Positions 34,914 to 44,885 of a DNA stretch of 64,000 nucleotides are shown piece by piece (position 1 is the stretch's first letter; the number at the start of each line of letters is the position of its first letter). The stretch is from Pseudomonadota bacterium (GTDB lineage Bacteria; Pseudomonadota; Gammaproteobacteria; Burkholderiales; Rhodocyclaceae). The stretch lies in contig JAFEFC010000011.1 of the NCBI GenBank assembly GCA_018240785.1, positions 311,435 to 375,434 on the forward strand, given 5' to 3'. The position numbers and the translations under genes are program-made. The notes under the pieces were generated by a model, which searched no databases, was not told where the DNA came from, and was given only the letters and a program-made list of their open reading frames with translations.

Positions 34914-36930
34914 ACGTATGCGACACGACGCGCATGCGGGCGGGGCGATCGCCAGCCTGACGCCGCCTTCGCTGACGCTGCAGCAGGGGCTGTGGCTGCT
35001 CGCCGCGGCCGGCGTCACGCTTGCACCTCATGCCAGCTATCTGCCGTGGTGGATCATCACCGCCTGCGCGTCCCTGCTGGGCTGGCGCGCATGGTTGCTG
35101 TGGCAGCGTCGCCTGCCTCCGCACCGCGTGCTGCTGTTGCTCCTCACGCTGGCCTGCGGTGTTGCGGTACGGCAGGAATATGGTCACTTCTTCGGCAAGG
35201 ATCCCGGCGTGGCACTGCTCGCCCTGCTGCTATGCCTCAAGCTGCTCGAGATCCGCCGCTCACGGGATGTGCGCGCCGCCGTGCTGCTGTGCTTCTTCCT
35301 GCAGATGGCGGTCTTCTTCGAGGATCAGTCACCGCTCATCGCGCTGGCGGCGCTGTCCGGCACCTGGCTTGCCGTCGTCACCCTGCTCGCACTGGCCGAC
35401 GCGAATGCAGCGCACCGCGCGCAGATGCGCACCGGCGCGCTGCTGCTGGCGCAGGGCCTGCCCTTCATGCTGATGCTGTTCCTGCTCTTCCCCCGGGTGC
35501 AGGGGCCGCTCTGGGGGTTGCCGGCAGATGCGACGGGTGCGCGCTCGGGCCTGTCCGACACGATGAGCCCGGGATCCATCAGCGATCTGAGCGTGTCGCC
35601 CGACATCGCGTTCCGCGTCGAATTCAGCGGGTCGCCGCCCGAACCCTCGGCGCGCTACTGGCGCGGTCCGGTATTCACGCGCTTCGATGGACGCACCTGG
35701 CGAGCGGAGCGACCCATCGAGGCCAGCACGCCCTTCTACACCCCATCCGGGCGCCGCTTCGACTACCGCATCACGCTCGAACCTCACGACCAGCGCTGGC
35801 TGCTGGCGCTCGACTTTCCAGGTGCGGGTGCGGGCGCGGTTAGAGGCGATGGTGCGGGCGCGGGCCCGATCCGCTTCACGAATCTTGCGCAAGCCCTGCT
35901 GCCGCGCCCGCTGCAAAGCCGCAGCCGCTTCGAACTCAGCGCGTGGCCTGGCACCGCCACCGGTCTGCAGGAGACGGCGGCAACGCTGACCGCCGCACTT
36001 GCGCTGCCCGACGGTTTCAACCCCCGCAGCCGCGAACTCGCCCGACAGCTTGCGGCAGGCGCAGGCTCGGACGCAGTGATTCTGGATCGCGTCGTCTCGT
36101 ACCTGAGCGAAAGCCGCCTCACCTACACGCTGAAGCCGCCCCTGCTCGGCCGCGATGCGGTCGATGAGTTCCTCTTCGAGACCCGCCGCGGCTTCTGCGA
36201 GCACTTCGCGTCGGCCTTCACCGTGCTGCTGCGGGGCGCGGGCGTACCGGCGCGCGTGGTGGCCGGCTACCAGGGCGGTGAGGTGAACCCGATCGACGGC
36301 AATCTCGTGGTCCGCCAATCCGATGCGCACGCCTGGGCGGAGGTGTGGCTCGGCGGACGGGGCTGGGTCCGGGTCGATCCCACTGCACTGGCAGCTCCGC
36401 AGCGCATCGAGGCCGGCCTGGCGGCCGCCCTGCCTGAAGGCGAAGACCTGCCGCTGATGATGCGGCAGGATCTGGGCTGGCTTCGCAACCTTCGTCACCG
36501 CTGGGAAGCGCTCGCCAATGCCTGGGATCAGCGCGTTCTTGGCTACAATCCGGAGAGGCAGCGAGAGTTTCTCGCCAGCCTGGGCTTCGGCAAGGTCGGC
36601 TGGCCCCAGCTCGTCGCCCTGATGTCAGGCGTCGGACTGATCCTGATTGGCGGGCTGATGGCCTGGGCAAGCTGGCAGCGGCGGCTCCAGGATCCGCTGG
36701 AGCGGAGCTGGCAAGTCTTCTGCAAGCGGCTTGCCCGCGCCGGTCATCCGCGTGCCCCCTGGGAAGGCCCGCATGATTACGGCCGCAGGCTGGCGCTCGC
36801 CCTGCCCCGGCAGGCGGACGAGCTGCTCCGAATCACCGCATCCTATGCGCGCCTGCGCTACGGTTCAGGCGCAAACCGCGCCGACATCCGCGCGCTGAAC
36901 CGACAGATACGCAACTTCGAACTGCAATGA
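34903..36930 (+). CDS. TgpA-like membrane transglutaminase (DUF3488 plus transglutaminase domain)
   Basis: 675 aa. About six membrane helices in residues 25-200 (DUF3488 part), a periplasmic transglutaminase-like domain with Cys in TRRGFCEHFASAFTVLLRGA, His in SDAHAWAEVWLGGRGW and Asp in VRVDPTAL, then a final membrane helix near VALMSGVGLILIGGLMAWAS and a cytoplasmic tail (DUF4129-like). A short Gly/Ala-rich repeat (GAGAGAVRGDGAGAGP) interrupts the loop near residue 308-323. Third gene of the moxR operon. Confidence 0.9.
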   Translation: MRAERMRHDAHAGGAIASLTPPSLTLQQGLWLLAAAGVTLAPHASYLPWWIITACASLLGWRAWLLWQRRLPPHRVLLLLLTLACGVAVRQEYGHFFGKDPGVALLALLLCLKLLEIRRSRDVRAAVLLCFFLQMAVFFEDQSPLIALAALSGTWLAVVTLLALADANAAHRAQMRTGALLLAQGLPFMLMLFLLFPRVQGPLWGLPADATGARSGLSDTMSPGSISDLSVSPDIAFRVEFSGSPPEPSARYWRGPVFTRFDGRTWRAERPIEASTPFYTPSGRRFDYRITLEPHDQRWLLALDFPGAGAGAVRGDGAGAGPIRFTNLAQALLPRPLQSRSRFELSAWPGTATGLQETAATLTAALALPDGFNPRSRELARQLAAGAGSDAVILDRVVSYLSESRLTYTLKPPLLGRDAVDEFLFETRRGFCEHFASAFTVLLRGAGVPARVVAGYQGGEVNPIDGNLVVRQSDAHAWAEVWLGGRGWVRVDPTALAAPQRIEAGLAAALPEGEDLPLMMRQDLGWLRNLRHRWEALANAWDQRVLGYNPERQREFLASLGFGKVGWPQLVALMSGVGLILIGGLMAWASWQRRLQDPLERSWQVFCKRLARAGHPRAPWEGPHDYGRRLALALPRQADELLRITASYARLRYGSGANRADIRALNRQIRNFELQ

Positions 36931-37970
36931 AAGACACCCTTCGCGCCTCGCTCGCCGCCTTTGCCCTCGTAGCGAGCGCCCTTGCCGTCGCCCTGCCGCG
37001 CACCGCGCAGGCCTCTTTCCTCGAGCGCGACGATGCACAGGCCTTCGTGCGCGAGATGGTCGAAAAGCATGGCTTCGACAGCACGGCCGTCACCGCTGCG
37101 CTCGCCCTCGCGCAGCACGAACCGCAGGTGATCCGCCTGATTGCGCCGCCGAGCCGGCCCGGCGTACGTTCGTGGCAAAAGTATCGCGCCCGCTTCCTCG
37201 ATCGGTTGCGCATCGACGGCGGGCTGGCCTTCTGGGCCGAAAACGAGGCCGACCTGCAGCGCGCCTCGGAGCGCTACGGCGTACCGATCGAAATCATCGT
37301 CGCCATCATCGGCGTCGAAACCGTCTATGGCCGCAACACCGGCAACTTCGAGACCCTGTCCGCGCTGGCCACCCTGGCCTTCGATTACCCGCCGCGCGCG
37401 CCGCTCTTCCGCCGCGAACTCGAGGCACTGCTGCTGCTCGCGCGCGACCAGGGCCGCGATCCGCAGAGCTTCTACGGCTCCTACGCCGGTGCGCTCGGCT
37501 ATCCGCAATTCCTGCCCAGCAGCGTGCGCAATTTCGGCGTGGATTTCGACGGCGACGGTCACATCGATTTCGACGCCAGCCCGGCCGATGCGATCGGCAG
37601 CGTCGCCAACTACCTGCACGTGCATGGCTGGCGAATGGGCGAGCCGGTCGCCGAGCGCGCGCGCTTCACCGGCGTGGTCGATCCTGAACCGTTGGTGGCT
37701 GCCGGCATCGAGCCCAGCCTGGAACCCGTCGCGCTGACCGACGCTGGGGTGACGACGATCAGCGGCACCCCCCCGGCCGCCACCGCCACCCTCGTCGATC
37801 TCGTCACCCCCGGCGCAACGACCGAGTACTGGCTCGGCTACCGCAACTTCTACGTCATCACGCGCTACAACCGCAGCAGCTTCTACGCGATGTCGGTGTT
37901 CGAACTGGCCGAGGCCCTGCGCGCGCGGCGTGACACCCAGTTCGCGCAAAAGATCGGCGCGGTCCGGTAG
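36927..37970 (+). CDS. mltB: Membrane-bound lytic murein transglycosylase B
   Basis: Cleaves peptidoglycan glycan strands to 1,6-anhydromuropeptides. 347 aa: signal peptide about residues 1-29 (cleavage after AQA), catalytic Glu in IIGVETVYGRNTGNF, then FYGSYAGALGYPQFLPSSVR and DFDGDGHIDFD, a Ca-binding-like loop typical of MltB. No lipobox cysteine, so it is soluble periplasmic. The ATG overlaps the transglutaminase stop (ATGA). Confidence 0.92.
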   Translation: MKDTLRASLAAFALVASALAVALPRTAQASFLERDDAQAFVREMVEKHGFDSTAVTAALALAQHEPQVIRLIAPPSRPGVRSWQKYRARFLDRLRIDGGLAFWAENEADLQRASERYGVPIEIIVAIIGVETVYGRNTGNFETLSALATLAFDYPPRAPLFRRELEALLLLARDQGRDPQSFYGSYAGALGYPQFLPSSVRNFGVDFDGDGHIDFDASPADAIGSVANYLHVHGWRMGEPVAERARFTGVVDPEPLVAAGIEPSLEPVALTDAGVTTISGTPPAATATLVDLVTPGATTEYWLGYRNFYVITRYNRSSFYAMSVFELAEALRARRDTQFAQKIGAVR

Positions 37971-38089
37971 TTTTTCCTGCATCCCCGCCGCGTTCGGCGC
38001 AGGCCTCTGCGCCGGGCGAACGAAGTGATGCGGGTCAAGGCGATGTGGGCAGGCAGCGCCGAGAATCATGTCGTCGGGAAGGAGGCGCC

Positions 38090-38929
38090 ATGATCATCCA
38101 TTCGCTGTTCGATTCATTCTCACCGCTCGCCGGCGCGGACATGCCGTCCACCGCACTGGGCATGGCGCTCGCACTCGGGCTGGATCCGACAGGCAGCCTG
38201 CGGCCCGCGCGCGTCGGCGTGCGCGACATCGCAGCCGCGCTGCGCGAGGGTCATGCGACGCTCCGCGCGACGATCGCGCTGAGCATGACCTGCGCTGCCT
38301 TTTTCGCGCTGGTTGGAGCCGCACTGTTCCTGACGCTGGAGTGGCTGTCCATCGCGCCGCTGAGCGTGTCCGCCGCCGGCGGTTTCGTCCTGATCGGGCC
38401 GGCCATCCTGGCGGGTTTCTTCGCCATCGCCGATCGGCAGGATGGAGGCGGAAGGCCCACGCTGGCGGACGTATCGCGTGGCTTCCGCAACATGCCGCGC
38501 GGCGGCTGGGTCGTGTCCTTCGTCTGCGCGCTGCTGTTGCTGATCTGGCTCACCGATGCCGGAACGCTTTACGGCTTCATGGTCGCCCACGCGCCACGGG
38601 GGTTCCGCGAATTCCTCCGGGGCGATTCGGATATCATTAATTTTCTCGGCTTCAGCGCGCTGATGGGGGCAGGCCTGGCCTTCATCCTGTACTGCGTCAC
38701 CGCGTTCTCCATCCCGCTCATCCACGATCACCGCGCCAATCTGGTGTCAGGCGTGGTCGCGAGCGTGCGAGCGGTATTCGGGCGCTTCCCGGTGATGATC
38801 TGCTGGGGCCTTTTGATCGCGGGCGTGATGCTGCTGAGTGCTTGGCTGCTGCCGGTGCTGCTGTATTCGCTGCCGACGATGGCCTACGCCAGCCGCGCGT
38901 TCTATCGCCGCGTATTTCCGCCAGACTGA
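38090..38929 (+). CDS. DUF2189-like integral membrane protein
   Basis: 279 aa from the ATG at 38090, preceded by a strong AAGGAGG site; the frame stays open to 38045 but without a ribosome site. About six membrane helices: TIALSMTCAAFFALVGAALF, FVLIGPAILAGFFAI, WVVSFVCALLLLIWL, GFSALMGAGLAFILYCV, PVMICWGLLIAGVMLLSAWL. The pattern is that of the DUF2189 membrane family. Function unknown; convergent with rpoS. Confidence 0.8.
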   Translation: MIIHSLFDSFSPLAGADMPSTALGMALALGLDPTGSLRPARVGVRDIAAALREGHATLRATIALSMTCAAFFALVGAALFLTLEWLSIAPLSVSAAGGFVLIGPAILAGFFAIADRQDGGGRPTLADVSRGFRNMPRGGWVVSFVCALLLLIWLTDAGTLYGFMVAHAPRGFREFLRGDSDIINFLGFSALMGAGLAFILYCVTAFSIPLIHDHRANLVSGVVASVRAVFGRFPVMICWGLLIAGVMLLSAWLLPVLLYSLPTMAYASRAFYRRVFPPD

Positions 38930-38966
38930 GCGCCGCGGCTGCGGGAGCTTGCGGAAGGGCAGGCGC

Positions 38967-39905
38967 TCAGAGCAGGGCGTCGCGGCCAATCCCACGTCGC
39001 TTCAGGATGCGCCGCAACTGGCTGAGGGCTTCGAGCTGGATCTGGCGCACCCGTTCGCGGGTGAGCTCGAGGCGCAGCGCGAGTTCCTCCAGCGTCAGCA
39101 ATTCGCATTCGTCGATGCCATAGCGGTGCCGGATCACGAGCCGCTGCTTGTCGCTGAGCATCTTGATCCACTCGCGCACGAGGTGCTCCACTTCGGTGGA
39201 GTGAATCTGCAGGTCAGGGGTCTCGACATGCTCGTCGGCGAGCGACTCGCCGATCGACAAGCTCGGGTCGATATCCAAAGGTGCGTCGAGCGATGCGGTG
39301 TGCTCGCTCAGCGCCAGCACCGCACGTACTTCCTCCACCGGCTTGTTCAGGCGCTGCGCGATGCTCTCCAGCGTCGACTCGCCATTTGAACTTGCCTCGA
39401 GCGAGCGTTGCGCACGCAACACCTGGTTGAGTTCCTTCACGACATGGACCGGAAGCCGGATCGTGCGCGACTGGTTCATGATCGCGCGCTCGATGTTCTG
39501 CCGGATCCACCAGGTGGCGTAGGTGGAAAAACGGAAACCCCGCTCCGGGTCGAACTTCTCGAGCGCATGCATGAGCCCGAGGTTTCCCTCCTCGACCAGG
39601 TCGAGCAAGGGAATGCCGCGGTTCAGGTAATGCTTGGCGATATTGACGACCAGCCGCAGGTTGCGCTCGATCATCGTCTGCCGCGCAGCGAAGTCACCGC
39701 CCCGCACCAGCCTCGCCAGACGCAGTTCTTCGTCGGGCGTCAGCAGCGGGTTGGCGCCGATCTCATTGAGGTAGAGCTGAGTGACATCGCTCAGGAAGTC
39801 GTTTTCGACCACCGGTCCATGCTGCGGACTGGCGAAGACTTCCACTTCCAGCGGAAGATCCGGCTCCTGACTCTCGAGATCGTCCAGATCAACCGGTTCT
39901 TCCAT
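38967..39905 (-). CDS. rpoS: Stationary-phase sigma factor RpoS
   Basis: Alternative sigma factor for general stress. 312 aa, within the family range. Region 1.2 [20 protein letters not shown], region 2 [20 protein letters not shown] and [20 protein letters not shown], region 4 [20 protein letters not shown]. The nlpD gene directly upstream and the surE-pcm-nlpD-rpoS order settle RpoS versus RpoD or RpoH. In E. coli its promoter lies inside nlpD; I did not locate one here. Confidence 0.95.
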   Translation of the reverse strand: MEEPVDLDDLESQEPDLPLEVEVFASPQHGPVVENDFLSDVTQLYLNEIGANPLLTPDEELRLARLVRGGDFAARQTMIERNLRLVVNIAKHYLNRGIPLLDLVEEGNLGLMHALEKFDPERGFRFSTYATWWIRQNIERAIMNQSRTIRLPVHVVKELNQVLRAQRSLEASSNGESTLESIAQRLNKPVEEVRAVLALSEHTASLDAPLDIDPSLSIGESLADEHVETPDLQIHSTEVEHLVREWIKMLSDKQRLVIRHRYGIDECELLTLEELALRLELTRERVRQIQLEALSQLRRILKRRGIGRDALL

Positions 39906-39916
39906 CCGTCACTCCT

Positions 39917-40807
39917 TCAGCGCGCCGGCAGATACTTCATTGGATCGACCGCCTTGCCCTGTTTGCGGATCTCGAAATGCAGCTTGGGGCGATCGGCTTC
40001 TGTGTTTCCAAGTTCGGCAATCTGCTGTCCCTTGGCGACAACGTCGTCTTCCTTCACGAGCAACTTCTGGTTGTGAGCATAAACCGAGTTGTACTCCTGG
40101 TTATGCTTGATCACAACCAGCTTCCCGTATCCGCGCAGCCCACTTCCCGCATACACCACCTTCCCCGCAGCGGAAGCGTACACCGGGTCCCCGGGGTTGC
40201 CGGCGATATCCACACCCTTGTTCGTCGACTCGTTGAAACCTGCGATGGGCTTTCCCTTTGCCGGCCAGAGCCAGTCACCATTACCCTGCGCAGGCCCCAC
40301 GGCAGGTGCCGGAGGCGGGGAAGGTTGCGGCGCTGCCCCGGCGTTGAGCTTCGCCCACGCATCGTCGGAATAGGGCTGGCGCCCGCCGACCGGCGTCTGT
40401 TTGATCGGTACCGCCGCACCTTCGCCGCCAACCGGCGTGACCGGCGCGACCACCACAGCGGAGGGCGCAACCGGGATCGCCGTGGCAACCTCGCTGCTCC
40501 CCTCGCCCGCACCGGGAGGCGCCACGCGCAGGCTTTGTCCGACATGGATCTGGTTCGGGTCAGTCAGGCCATTCCAGGTGACGAGGTTGGGAATCGTCTG
40601 CCCATACTGCCGGGCAATGCCGATCAATGTATCGCCCGGACGCACGACGTGCACGCCGGCCGCCTGCGGCGCCGTCGCAGAAGGTGCAGGCCCGCCGTCG
40701 CGCACAGGCGCAGTGATGCGCGACGCGCAGCCGGACAACATGAGGACCGCGACCAGCAGGGCGGTCGTCGTCTGCTTTCGCTTCATGAATCGATTGAAGT
40801 GTTTCAT
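39917..40807 (-). CDS. nlpD: NlpD-like murein hydrolase activator lipoprotein
   Basis: Activates amidases at the septum. 296 aa: lipobox LMLSGC with C27, LysM domain starting [18 protein letters not shown], Pro/Ala-rich linker, and a C-terminal LytM (M23) domain. The first metal-binding His of active LytM peptidases (HxGxD) is Asn here (NKGVDIAG), so it is probably catalytically dead, as is normal for NlpD. A start seven residues later is possible. Overlaps the pcm stop by 4 bp. Confidence 0.93.
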   Translation of the reverse strand: MKHFNRFMKRKQTTTALLVAVLMLSGCASRITAPVRDGGPAPSATAPQAAGVHVVRPGDTLIGIARQYGQTIPNLVTWNGLTDPNQIHVGQSLRVAPPGAGEGSSEVATAIPVAPSAVVVAPVTPVGGEGAAVPIKQTPVGGRQPYSDDAWAKLNAGAAPQPSPPPAPAVGPAQGNGDWLWPAKGKPIAGFNESTNKGVDIAGNPGDPVYASAAGKVVYAGSGLRGYGKLVVIKHNQEYNSVYAHNQKLLVKEDDVVAKGQQIAELGNTEADRPKLHFEIRKQGKAVDPMKYLPAR

Positions 40808-41457
40808 TCCGTACCAGCAAGGAGCGGCACGAATCGAACCGCCTCGTGCCAGCTTTCCCTGAATATGTTTCCTTGTCGCTCGACAAGCAGCAGGCGCTGC
40901 TCCGCAGAGCCTACCGGGACGATCAGACGACCGCCCGGAGCGAGTTGTTCCTTCAACGCCTGCGGCAGACCGATCGCCGCCGCGGCGACGATGATGCTGT
41001 CGAACGGTGCCGCCTCCGCCAAGCCCAGGCTACCGTCGGCAAGTTTCAGCCGTACGTTGGGCAGCCGCAGCGGTCGCAGGTTGGCGCGCGCCCGATCGAG
41101 CAAGGGCCGGATGCGCTCCACCGCGTACACCTCGGTGGCCAGTTGCGACAGGACCGCGGCCTGGTAGCCGCAACCGGCTCCAACCTCGAGCGTCTTGCCC
41201 AGCTCGCGCCCGATGCGCAGCAATTCAATCATTCGCGCAACGATGAAAGGCTGCGAGATCGTCTGCTGGAAACCGATCGGCAACGGCGTGTCGTCGTAAG
41301 CGCTGTACGCGAGCCCTTCCTCGACGAACTGGTGACGCGGCACCCCCTGCATCGCGGCCAGCACGCGCTCGTCGCGGATGCCCTGGATGCGCAGGCGCTC
41401 GACCATGCGCGCGCGCGCGCGCGCAGCCTGTCCGGCGTCCGCACTGCGCATCGTCAC
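40804..41457 (-). CDS. pcm: Protein-L-isoaspartate O-methyltransferase
   Basis: Repairs isoaspartyl residues in aged proteins using SAM. 217 aa. Motif I is [18 protein letters not shown]; the substrate region has [16 protein letters not shown], and [20 protein letters not shown] is the post-II part. Overlaps surE and nlpD by 4 bp each, so the operon is tightly packed. Confidence 0.95.
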   Translation of the reverse strand: MTMRSADAGQAARARARMVERLRIQGIRDERVLAAMQGVPRHQFVEEGLAYSAYDDTPLPIGFQQTISQPFIVARMIELLRIGRELGKTLEVGAGCGYQAAVLSQLATEVYAVERIRPLLDRARANLRPLRLPNVRLKLADGSLGLAEAAPFDSIIVAAAAIGLPQALKEQLAPGGRLIVPVGSAEQRLLLVERQGNIFRESWHEAVRFVPLLAGTE

Positions 41458-42197
41458 AGCTTCAACCAGTCGTTGACCGGCCCGATCAGGCCATTATGAG
41501 TCAGATCCAGTTGCAGGGGCGTGACCGACACGAAGCCGTTCGCCACTGCGTGGAAGTCCGTTCCCTCGCCGGCGTCGGCCGCCCCCCCTGCTGCGCCGAC
41601 CCAATACACCGTCTCGTTGCGCGGTGTCACGCTGCGCACCACCGGTTCTGCCTTGTGGCGCCTACCCAGGCGCGTGACCCGGATCTCCCCCAGGCTGTCG
41701 TAGGGAAGATCGGGCACATTGACGTTGAGCAGCACTGGCTGGCGGAACGGGGCGCGCATGAAGCGTTCGGCAAGATCGCGCGCGACTCTTGCCGCTGCCG
41801 AAAAATCCGATGCCGACTTGCTGACGAGTGACACGGCGATCGACGGCACGCCGAGCAGAAACCCTTCGGTGGCCGCCGCCACGGTACCGGAATACACGGT
41901 GTCGTCGCCCATGTTGGCGCCATGATTGACCCCCGACACGACCATGTCGGGGAGGTGTTCGAGCATGCCGGTGACCGCCAGGTGGACACAATCGGTCGGT
42001 GTGCCATTAACGAAATGGAACCCGTTCGCAGCGCGCCGCAGCGACAGCGGCCGGTCCAGCGTCAGCGAATTGCTCGCACCACTTCGATCGCGCTCCGGCG
42101 CGACGACCGTCACTTCGCCGAGCGTGCTCAGGGCTTCCGCGAGCGCGGCAATCCCGGGGGCGAAATAACCGTCGTCGTTACTGACCAGAATGCGCAT
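41454..42197 (-). CDS. surE: 5'/3'-nucleotidase SurE
   Basis: Metal-dependent nucleotidase of stationary-phase survival. 247 aa from the ATG at 42197 ([10 protein letters not shown]); the frame stays open to 42308 without homology. The metal site is NDDGYFAPG at residues 7-15, with [15 protein letters not shown] and [18 protein letters not shown]. First gene of surE-pcm-nlpD-rpoS. Confidence 0.96.
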   Translation of the reverse strand: MRILVSNDDGYFAPGIAALAEALSTLGEVTVVAPERDRSGASNSLTLDRPLSLRRAANGFHFVNGTPTDCVHLAVTGMLEHLPDMVVSGVNHGANMGDDTVYSGTVAAATEGFLLGVPSIAVSLVSKSASDFSAAARVARDLAERFMRAPFRQPVLLNVNVPDLPYDSLGEIRVTRLGRRHKAEPVVRSVTPRNETVYWVGAAGGAADAGEGTDFHAVANGFVSVTPLQLDLTHNGLIGPVNDWLKL

Positions 42198-42262
42198 TTC
42201 GAGTCCATGCAGAGCATTGACGAACACGGCGGATATGCTGATCCGCTCGATGAGAGGCGAAA

Positions 42263-42271
42263 ATTCTAGCA
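42263..42271 (-). promoter_or_regulatory. Candidate extended -10 promoter of surE-pcm-nlpD-rpoS
   Basis: TGCTAGAAT on the minus strand, about 66 bp before the surE ATG. There is no good -35, which an extended -10 can tolerate. The C before TAGAAT is favoured by sigma-S, so feedback from rpoS is possible but unproven. Confidence 0.5.
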
Positions 42272-42422
42272 CAGGGAGAAGAACAGTCCGGCGCACGGCT
42301 GCAGACAAAATCCCTCAAGCCATCCCGAGGGCACGCGCAGCGCGAGACGCTGCCTCCCCTCCGCAGGAGCGCGCGGCTGTGGCCGGACGCGTCATCGCCG
42401 AGGCGGTCGCCTGCAATGGACG

Positions 42423-42452
42423 TTGCCAGCAGTGATTTGGATCAACTATATT
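42423..42452 (+). promoter_or_regulatory. Candidate sigma-70 promoter of the antiporter operon
   Basis: TTGCCA, 18 bases, TATATT in a locally AT-rich patch. It lies about 107 bp upstream of the antiporter ATG and is the best -35/-10 match in the region. Confidence 0.5.
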
Positions 42453-42558
42453 TGCACGAATACTCCGAGCACGACACCACCCGCCGTACCGGCCGTTCCG
42501 CGCCAGGCGGGCGCATAACGATCTCGATCCCGTCGTCTCTCTCCCTGGAACGCTTCCG

Positions 42559-43758
42559 ATGGATTTGCTCGTCTGGCCGGAATGGCCACCGCGCTTCAGC
42601 GCCCTTCTTCAGGTCGGGCTTGCGTTGATCCTGACCGCCCTCGCCGGCGAGGCCTGCCGGCGCGCCAGGCTCCCCAGCGTGAGCGGCTACGCAGCCGCCG
42701 GGCTGCTGCTCGGACCGCTGCTGCTCGGCTGGTTCGATGCGTTGGAACTGGCGAGCTATCGCAGCGTGCTCGACCTGTGCCTGGCCCTGTTGCTGTTCGA
42801 ACTCGGCATGCGCCTCGACGTGCGCTGGTTCAGCGCCAACCCCTGGCTGCTTGCAACCAGCCTGGCGGAGATCGTCCTCAGCTTCGCGCTGACCTTCGCC
42901 GCACTGCAGGCGATCGACGGCGACACCATGCTCGCCCTGGCCATCGCGGCGATTGCGGTGGGCACTTCTCCGGTGGTGGTGATGCGGGTGGTGGCAGAAC
43001 AGCATGCCAGCGGACAGGTGACCGATCGATTGCTGGCCCTGTGCGCCCTCAACGCAGCGGCCTCGGTCGTGTTGCTCAAGCTCGTGATGGGCGGGCTGCA
43101 CGGCGTGCATGGCGGCGGCATCATCGCACTGCTGCATCCGCTCTATCTGCTTGCCGGCTCCATCGTGGGCGGAGCGCTGATCGCGGCAGCGTATGCCGGA
43201 TTGCGCAAGATCGTCGGCCCCGCATCCGAGCAGGGGCCGGCAGCGACCATTGCCCTGATGCTGGTGGTCATCGCGATGCTGCACGCACTGCGGCTGCCGC
43301 TTGCGCTCGCGCCGTTGATCGGCGGCGCCCTCGTGAAATGGTTCGATCCCCGGCCGCACCAATGGCCTGGGCAATTCGGCAGCGTGGGGAGCACGCTGGT
43401 GATCGTCGCCTTCATCCTTGCCGGCGCGGCGGCCGACCTGAACCACCTTGCGCTGGGCGCAGGCCTTGCCCTCGTGGCGATCGCCGCCCGTGCCTTCGGC
43501 AAGCTGGCCGGTGCGCTGGCCTTCGGCGCCCGCAGCGGGCTGGACCGATCCAAGAGCCTCGCCCTCGGCGTGGCGCTGATGCCGCTTTCCGTGCTGGCAT
43601 TGGTACAGACCGAGGATGTACTCCAAGTCTTTCCGGAGTTCGGCGAGCGCCTGCAATCCGTCGTACTCGGGATGACCGCCGTGCTGGGCGCACTCGGGGC
43701 CATAGCCACTCGCTGGGCGTTGTTGCGCAGCCGTGAAAGCCGCGCGGGAGACAGATGA
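42559..43758 (+). CDS. CPA2-family (Kef-type) cation:proton antiporter, membrane domain only
   Basis: 399 aa, nearly all membrane helices (about 12). Family features: [57 protein letters not shown], and [15 protein letters not shown]. It stops after the transport domain, with no cytoplasmic RCK/KTN nucleotide-binding domain as in KefB/KefC. The ion is not known. The stop overlaps the next ATG by 4 bp, giving a translationally coupled set of three. Confidence 0.88.
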   Translation: MDLLVWPEWPPRFSALLQVGLALILTALAGEACRRARLPSVSGYAAAGLLLGPLLLGWFDALELASYRSVLDLCLALLLFELGMRLDVRWFSANPWLLATSLAEIVLSFALTFAALQAIDGDTMLALAIAAIAVGTSPVVVMRVVAEQHASGQVTDRLLALCALNAAASVVLLKLVMGGLHGVHGGGIIALLHPLYLLAGSIVGGALIAAAYAGLRKIVGPASEQGPAATIALMLVVIAMLHALRLPLALAPLIGGALVKWFDPRPHQWPGQFGSVGSTLVIVAFILAGAAADLNHLALGAGLALVAIAARAFGKLAGALAFGARSGLDRSKSLALGVALMPLSVLALVQTEDVLQVFPEFGERLQSVVLGMTAVLGALGAIATRWALLRSRESRAGDR

Positions 43759-44885
43759 TGAGCCTCGAATCCTTCGCGCCTTCGCGCGCGCTGTCCATCG
43801 GCGTGGAGCTTGAACTGCAACTGGTGAGCACGCACGACTATGACCTCGCTCCGGTGGCCGAGGATGTGCTGCGTGCCCTGTCGCACGCGGACCTGCAGGG
43901 CGACGTCAAGCCCGAGATGACCTGCTCCATGATCGAGCTATCGACCGGGGTCTGCGACCAATACGAGACGGTCAGCACGCAACTGGAGGCGCTGCGCGAC
44001 ACCCTTGCGGCCGCTGCGCGCCGGCTCAACGTCGGGATCTGCGGCGGCGGCACGCATGCATTCCAGAACTGGGGCGAGAGACGCATTTTCGATGGCCCTC
44101 GCTTTCACTATCTCTCCGACCTCTATGGCTATCTCGCCAAGCAGTTCACCGTTTTCGGCCAGCACGTGCATGTCGGCTGCCCCAGCCCGGATACCGCGCT
44201 CTACCTGCTGCACGGCCTTTCCCGCTACATCCCGCATCTGATCGCCCTGTCCGCCTCCTCGCCCTTCGTCCAGGGCGAGGACACAGGATTCGAATCCGCG
44301 CGCCTCAACTCGGTGCTGGCCTTTCCGCTGTCAGGTCGGGCGCCCTTCATCGGTAACTGGTGCGATTTCGAGCGCTACTTCGAGAAGATGGCGAGCACCG
44401 GCGTGGTGAGCAGCATGAAGGACTTCTACTGGGACATCCGCCCCAAGCCCGAGTACGGGACGATCGAGATCCGCGTCATGGACACCCCGCTGACGGTACG
44501 AAGGGCTGCCGCAGTGGCCGCCTACATCCAGACCCTGGCGCGCTACCTGATGATCGAGCGGCCGTATCGGCTCGCCGAGGACGACTACCTCGTATACACC
44601 TTCAACCGTTTCCAGGCCTGCCGCTTCGGCTACGACGGCGTCTATGTGCACCCGGAGACCCACGAGCACATCCCGATCGGCGAAGCGATCACTTCCAGCA
44701 TTGCCCGCATCGAGCAGCACGCCATCGAACTGGGCACCGACGCCGTGCTCGCTGGGTTGAGGGCCGACGTGCTCGCGGGTCGCAACGATGCCCGCTGGCT
44801 GCGTGCGCAGCATGAAAACGGCGCGCCGCTCGCCGAGGTGGTGATGGCCCAATGCGCGCGCTGGACGCAAGGAGGCGCGATGTGA
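43755..44885 (+). CDS. YbdK-type carboxylate-amine ligase (GCS2 family)
   Basis: ATP-dependent ligase related to glutamate-cysteine ligases; it joins a carboxylate, typically glutamate gamma-carboxyl, to an amine. 376 aa. Motifs: [12 protein letters not shown] (about 15-26), [17 protein letters not shown] (metal/ATP site), [42 protein letters not shown]. All are expected for the GCS2 family. The substrate is not known. It sits between an antiporter and a class I amidotransferase-like hydrolase, with 4-bp overlaps on both sides. Confidence 0.9.
   Translation: MMSLESFAPSRALSIGVELELQLVSTHDYDLAPVAEDVLRALSHADLQGDVKPEMTCSMIELSTGVCDQYETVSTQLEALRDTLAAAARRLNVGICGGGTHAFQNWGERRIFDGPRFHYLSDLYGYLAKQFTVFGQHVHVGCPSPDTALYLLHGLSRYIPHLIALSASSPFVQGEDTGFESARLNSVLAFPLSGRAPFIGNWCDFERYFEKMASTGVVSSMKDFYWDIRPKPEYGTIEIRVMDTPLTVRRAAAVAAYIQTLARYLMIERPYRLAEDDYLVYTFNRFQACRFGYDGVYVHPETHEHIPIGEAITSSIARIEQHAIELGTDAVLAGLRADVLAGRNDARWLRAQHENGAPLAEVVMAQCARWTQGGAM

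Larger units (their letters stand above)
42198..42558. other. 361-bp divergent promoter region between surE and the antiporter operon
   Basis: No gene seen. It holds a minus-strand extended -10 (TGCTAGAAT, 42263-42271) for surE and a plus-strand TTGCCA-N18-TATATT for the antiporter operon (42423-42452). About 100 bp of leader follows the latter before the ATG; I see no riboswitch or terminator in it. Confidence 0.6.
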
